A DNA stretch of 64,000 bases from Solimonas sp036405815 (GTDB taxonomy: Bacteria; Pseudomonadota; Gammaproteobacteria; Nevskiales; Nevskiaceae), in contig DASWWX010000054.1 in the NCBI GenBank assembly GCA_036405815.1, positions 1 to 64,000 on the forward strand. Direction: 5' to 3'. A program made the translations under genes and the position numbers. Below are positions 61,988 to 64,000 of this stretch, one piece after another; the first letter of the stretch is position 1; each line of letters opens with the position of its first letter. A model generated the notes under the pieces. That model was given only the letters and a program-made list of their open reading frames with translations. It was not told the origin of the DNA and did not search any database.

Positions 61988-62839
61988 TCACTCGAAGCGC
62001 ATCGACAGGTCGAGTGCGCGGACGTGCTTGGTGATGCTGCCGATGGAGATGCGGTCCACACCCGTCTCGGCGAGTGGGCGGATGTTGTCGAGGTTGGCGC
62101 CGCCGGAATATTCGATCAGCGTCTTGCCACCGTTCTGGCGATGCGCGCGCGTCAGCGCGACGGCTTCGCGCAGTTCCGGAATCGCGAAGTCGTCGACCAG
62201 CAGCAGGTCGACGTCGGCTTCCAGCGCGGCGCGGGCCTCGTCGAGGGTTTCCGCTTCGGTCATCAGCGGTACGCCAGCGTTCAGTGCGCGGGCGTTGGCG
62301 ATGGCGTGGCGGATGCCACCAGCGGCGGCGATGTGGTTTTCCTTGATCAGGATGCCGTCGTACAGCCCGATGCGGTGATTGACGCCGCCGCCCTGCGTAA
62401 CCGCGTACTTCTGCGCGTTGCGCAGGCCGGGCAGGGTCTTGCGCGTATCCACGATCGCGCAGCCGGTGCCTTTGACGGCCTCGACGTACTTCGCCACCGC
62501 GGTCGCGGTGCCGGACAGCGTCTGCAGGAAGTTCAGGGCTGGGCGCTCGCCGGTGAGCAGCGCGCGGGCGGGGCCTTGCAGCGTGTACAGGCGCTGGTCG
62601 GGTTTGACGCGCGCGCCTTCGGCGACCTGCCACTCGATGCGGATGCTGGGATCGAGCTGGCGGAACACTTCATCGACCCAGGGACGGCCGCAGACGATCG
62701 CGTCCTCGCGCGAGATCACGTAGGCGCGGGCGTCGTGCTCCGGCACGAGGCGCGCGGTGACGTCGCCGCTGCCCACGTCCTCGGCGAGGGCGTGGGCGAC
62801 GACGGCGCGCAGATCGGCGAGGAGGTCGACTTTCTTCAT
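61988..62839 (-). CDS. nadC: Nicotinate-nucleotide pyrophosphorylase, carboxylating
   Basis: A 283-residue enzyme that makes nicotinate mononucleotide from quinolinate and PRPP in NAD synthesis. Seen: EDVGSGDVTARLVPE near the start, LLTGERPALNFLQTLSG, VDTRKTLPGLRNAQKYAV, GGGVNHRIGLYDGILIKENHI and SGGANLDNIRPLAETGVDRISIGS. These are the signature strands of the QPRTase barrel. It lies 8 bp downstream of trxB on the same strand, an operon-like spacing, and just beyond the cassette array. Confidence 0.96.
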   Translation of the reverse strand: MKKVDLLADLRAVVAHALAEDVGSGDVTARLVPEHDARAYVISREDAIVCGRPWVDEVFRQLDPSIRIEWQVAEGARVKPDQRLYTLQGPARALLTGERPALNFLQTLSGTATAVAKYVEAVKGTGCAIVDTRKTLPGLRNAQKYAVTQGGGVNHRIGLYDGILIKENHIAAAGGIRHAIANARALNAGVPLMTEAETLDEARAALEADVDLLLVDDFAIPELREAVALTRAHRQNGGKTLIEYSGGANLDNIRPLAETGVDRISIGSITKHVRALDLSMRFE

Positions 62840-62847
62840 GCGGTTGC

Positions 62848-63804
62848 TTACTGGCCGGCCAATTTATCGAGGTAGCGCTCGGCGTCGAGCGCGGCCTGGC
62901 AGCCGGTGCCGGCGCTGGTGATGGCCTGGCGATAGACGTGGTCCATCACGTCGCCGGCGGCGAACACGCCGGGCACGCTGGTGGCGGTGGCGTCACCGCT
63001 GGTGCCGGACTTCACCTTGATGTAGCCGTCCTGCATATCGAGCTGACCGTCGAAGATGCCGGTGTTCGGCGAGTGGCCGATGGCGATGAATACGCCCTTG
63101 AGCGTGACGTCGCGCGCCGCGCCGGTCTTCACGTTCTTGACGCGCATGCCGGTGACGCCGCTGTCGTCGCCCAGCACTTCATCGAGCGTGGAATCCCAGA
63201 CGATCTCGACCTTGCCTTCGGCCTGACGCTTGAACAGCTTGTCGTGCAGGATCTTCTCGCCCTTGAACTTGTCGCGGCGGTGCACGATCGTGACCTTGCT
63301 GGCGATGTTGGACAGGTACAGCGCTTCCTCGACGGCGGTGTTGCCGCCGCCAATTACGGCGACCTCCTGGTTCTTGTAGAAGAAGCCGTCGCAGGTCGCG
63401 CAGGCGGAGACGCCCTTGCCGCGGAAGGCCTGCTCGGAGTCGATGCCCAGGTACTTGGCGCTGGCGCCGGTGCTGATGATCAGCGCATCGCAGGTGTACT
63501 CGCCCTGGTCGCCACGCAGCTTGAACGGACGCGTCTTGAGATCGACCTCGTGGATGTGGTCGTAGATGAACTGCGTCTCGAAGCGCTCGGCGTGCTGCTG
63601 CATGCGCGCCATCAGGTCCGGGCCCATCAGGCCGTGGACGTCGCCCGGCCAGTTGTCGACCTCGGTCGTGGTCATCAGCTGGCCGCCCACTTCCAGGCCC
63701 GTGATCATCACCGGCTTGAGGTTGGCGCGGGCGGCGTAGACGGCGGCGGTGTAGCCGGCCGGACCGGAGCCGAGGATGACGAGGCGATGGTGTTGGGTGC
63801 TCAT
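62848..63804 (-). CDS. trxB: Thioredoxin reductase
   Basis: A 318-residue FAD enzyme that reduces thioredoxin with NADPH. Seen: FAD motif LVILGSGPAGYTAAVYAARA (residues 8-27), redox site CATC (Cys135, Cys138), NADPH motif VIGGGNTAVEEALYL, HRRDKF (NADPH phosphate-binding Arg pair) and the C-terminal FAAGDVMDHVYRQAITSAG. Its predicted promoter lies 104 bp upstream. nadC follows. Confidence 0.96.
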   Translation of the reverse strand: MSTQHHRLVILGSGPAGYTAAVYAARANLKPVMITGLEVGGQLMTTTEVDNWPGDVHGLMGPDLMARMQQHAERFETQFIYDHIHEVDLKTRPFKLRGDQGEYTCDALIISTGASAKYLGIDSEQAFRGKGVSACATCDGFFYKNQEVAVIGGGNTAVEEALYLSNIASKVTIVHRRDKFKGEKILHDKLFKRQAEGKVEIVWDSTLDEVLGDDSGVTGMRVKNVKTGAARDVTLKGVFIAIGHSPNTGIFDGQLDMQDGYIKVKSGTSGDATATSVPGVFAAGDVMDHVYRQAITSAGTGCQAALDAERYLDKLAGQ

Positions 63805-63907
63805 GCGCGGTGGGGCGTTCTATATAAGGAGAAGAAGTCGTTCCTGAATGAGGGCGACGGCCGCCGATGCAAGCCGGACCGGCAGGGCGTGCCCGCGAGG
63901 GTGGCGC

Positions 63908-63936
63908 ATGCTAAGCAGCGGGGGGCGATCGGTCAA
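63908..63936 (-). promoter_or_regulatory. Predicted trxB-nadC promoter
   Basis: On the minus strand, TTGACC (-35, 63931-63936), a 17-bp spacer and TAGCAT (-10, 63908-63913). Start of transcription would fall near 63901, giving a leader of about 97 nt before the trxB ATG. Confidence 0.6.
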
Positions 63937-64000
63937 AAACGGGGTCGGGGCCGCTTCCGGAGGTTTTGAGGGCGGGTCGGGTACGCGAAGAACCGGCTGT

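Overview
The window is uniformly high-GC (apart from one island near 60.4-61.8 kb), tightly packed and free of rRNA, tRNA and CRISPR. The gene content points to a gammaproteobacterium of the Nevskiales/Xanthomonadales type: surE-pcm-yqaA-nlpD without rpoS, an alaC-hom-thrC-recJ string, a SUF operon led by an Rrf2 regulator, ahpC-ahpF, a ZnuD-like receptor with Zur, and many secreted lipoproteins. The taxon is inferred from gene order and protein style, not from a marker gene.

Layout. 0-12.6 kb: a secreted-enzyme district with two MAPEG proteins, an NAD-type isocitrate dehydrogenase, and lipoproteins that include a metzincin-like protease, a sorbosone-dehydrogenase-like protein, a neutral ceramidase, a lysyl-oxidase-like protein and a large esterase. 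12.7-18.7 kb: lipid and redox metabolism (quinone oxidoreductase, SDR, histidine phosphatase, epoxide hydrolase, TetR, enoyl-CoA hydratase) and a methionine aminopeptidase. 18.7-22.4 kb: branched-chain amino acid synthesis, with ilvB transcribed away from ilvN-ilvC across an 89-bp gap that can hold two opposed promoters. 22.4-26.4 kb: ispF, a subtilisin lipoprotein, TetR and an Smr protein. 26.5-35 kb: surE-pcm-yqaA-nlpD, then alaC-hom-thrC-recJ. 35-39.2 kb: a compact three-gene unit (M19-like lipoprotein, cupredoxin-like protein, polytopic membrane protein). 39.2-45 kb: the SUF Fe-S assembly operon. 45.2-49.4 kb: a thioesterase and a zinc module (TonB receptor with His-rich loops, small secreted protein, candidate Zur operator, zur, SelW-like protein). 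49.4-52.7 kb: hydrolases and small unknowns. 52.66-52.93 kb: a 267-bp MITE-like element. 53-57.7 kb: KAS III-like enzyme, sppA, hydrolase, murI. 57.9-60.3 kb: ahpC and ahpF, separated by a palindromic repeat. 60.4-61.8 kb: integron gene cassettes with attC sites and no integrase. 62-63.8 kb: trxB-nadC.

The most notable features are the cassette array (small membrane protein, HEPN-like protein, PchB-like enzyme), the lysyl-oxidase-like lipoprotein that keeps both cofactor-forming residues and carries a C-terminal sorting-like tail, the predicted zinc-acquisition regulon, the MITE-like element and the divergent ilvB/ilvN arrangement. All functions are read from sequence motifs and family knowledge; no search was run.
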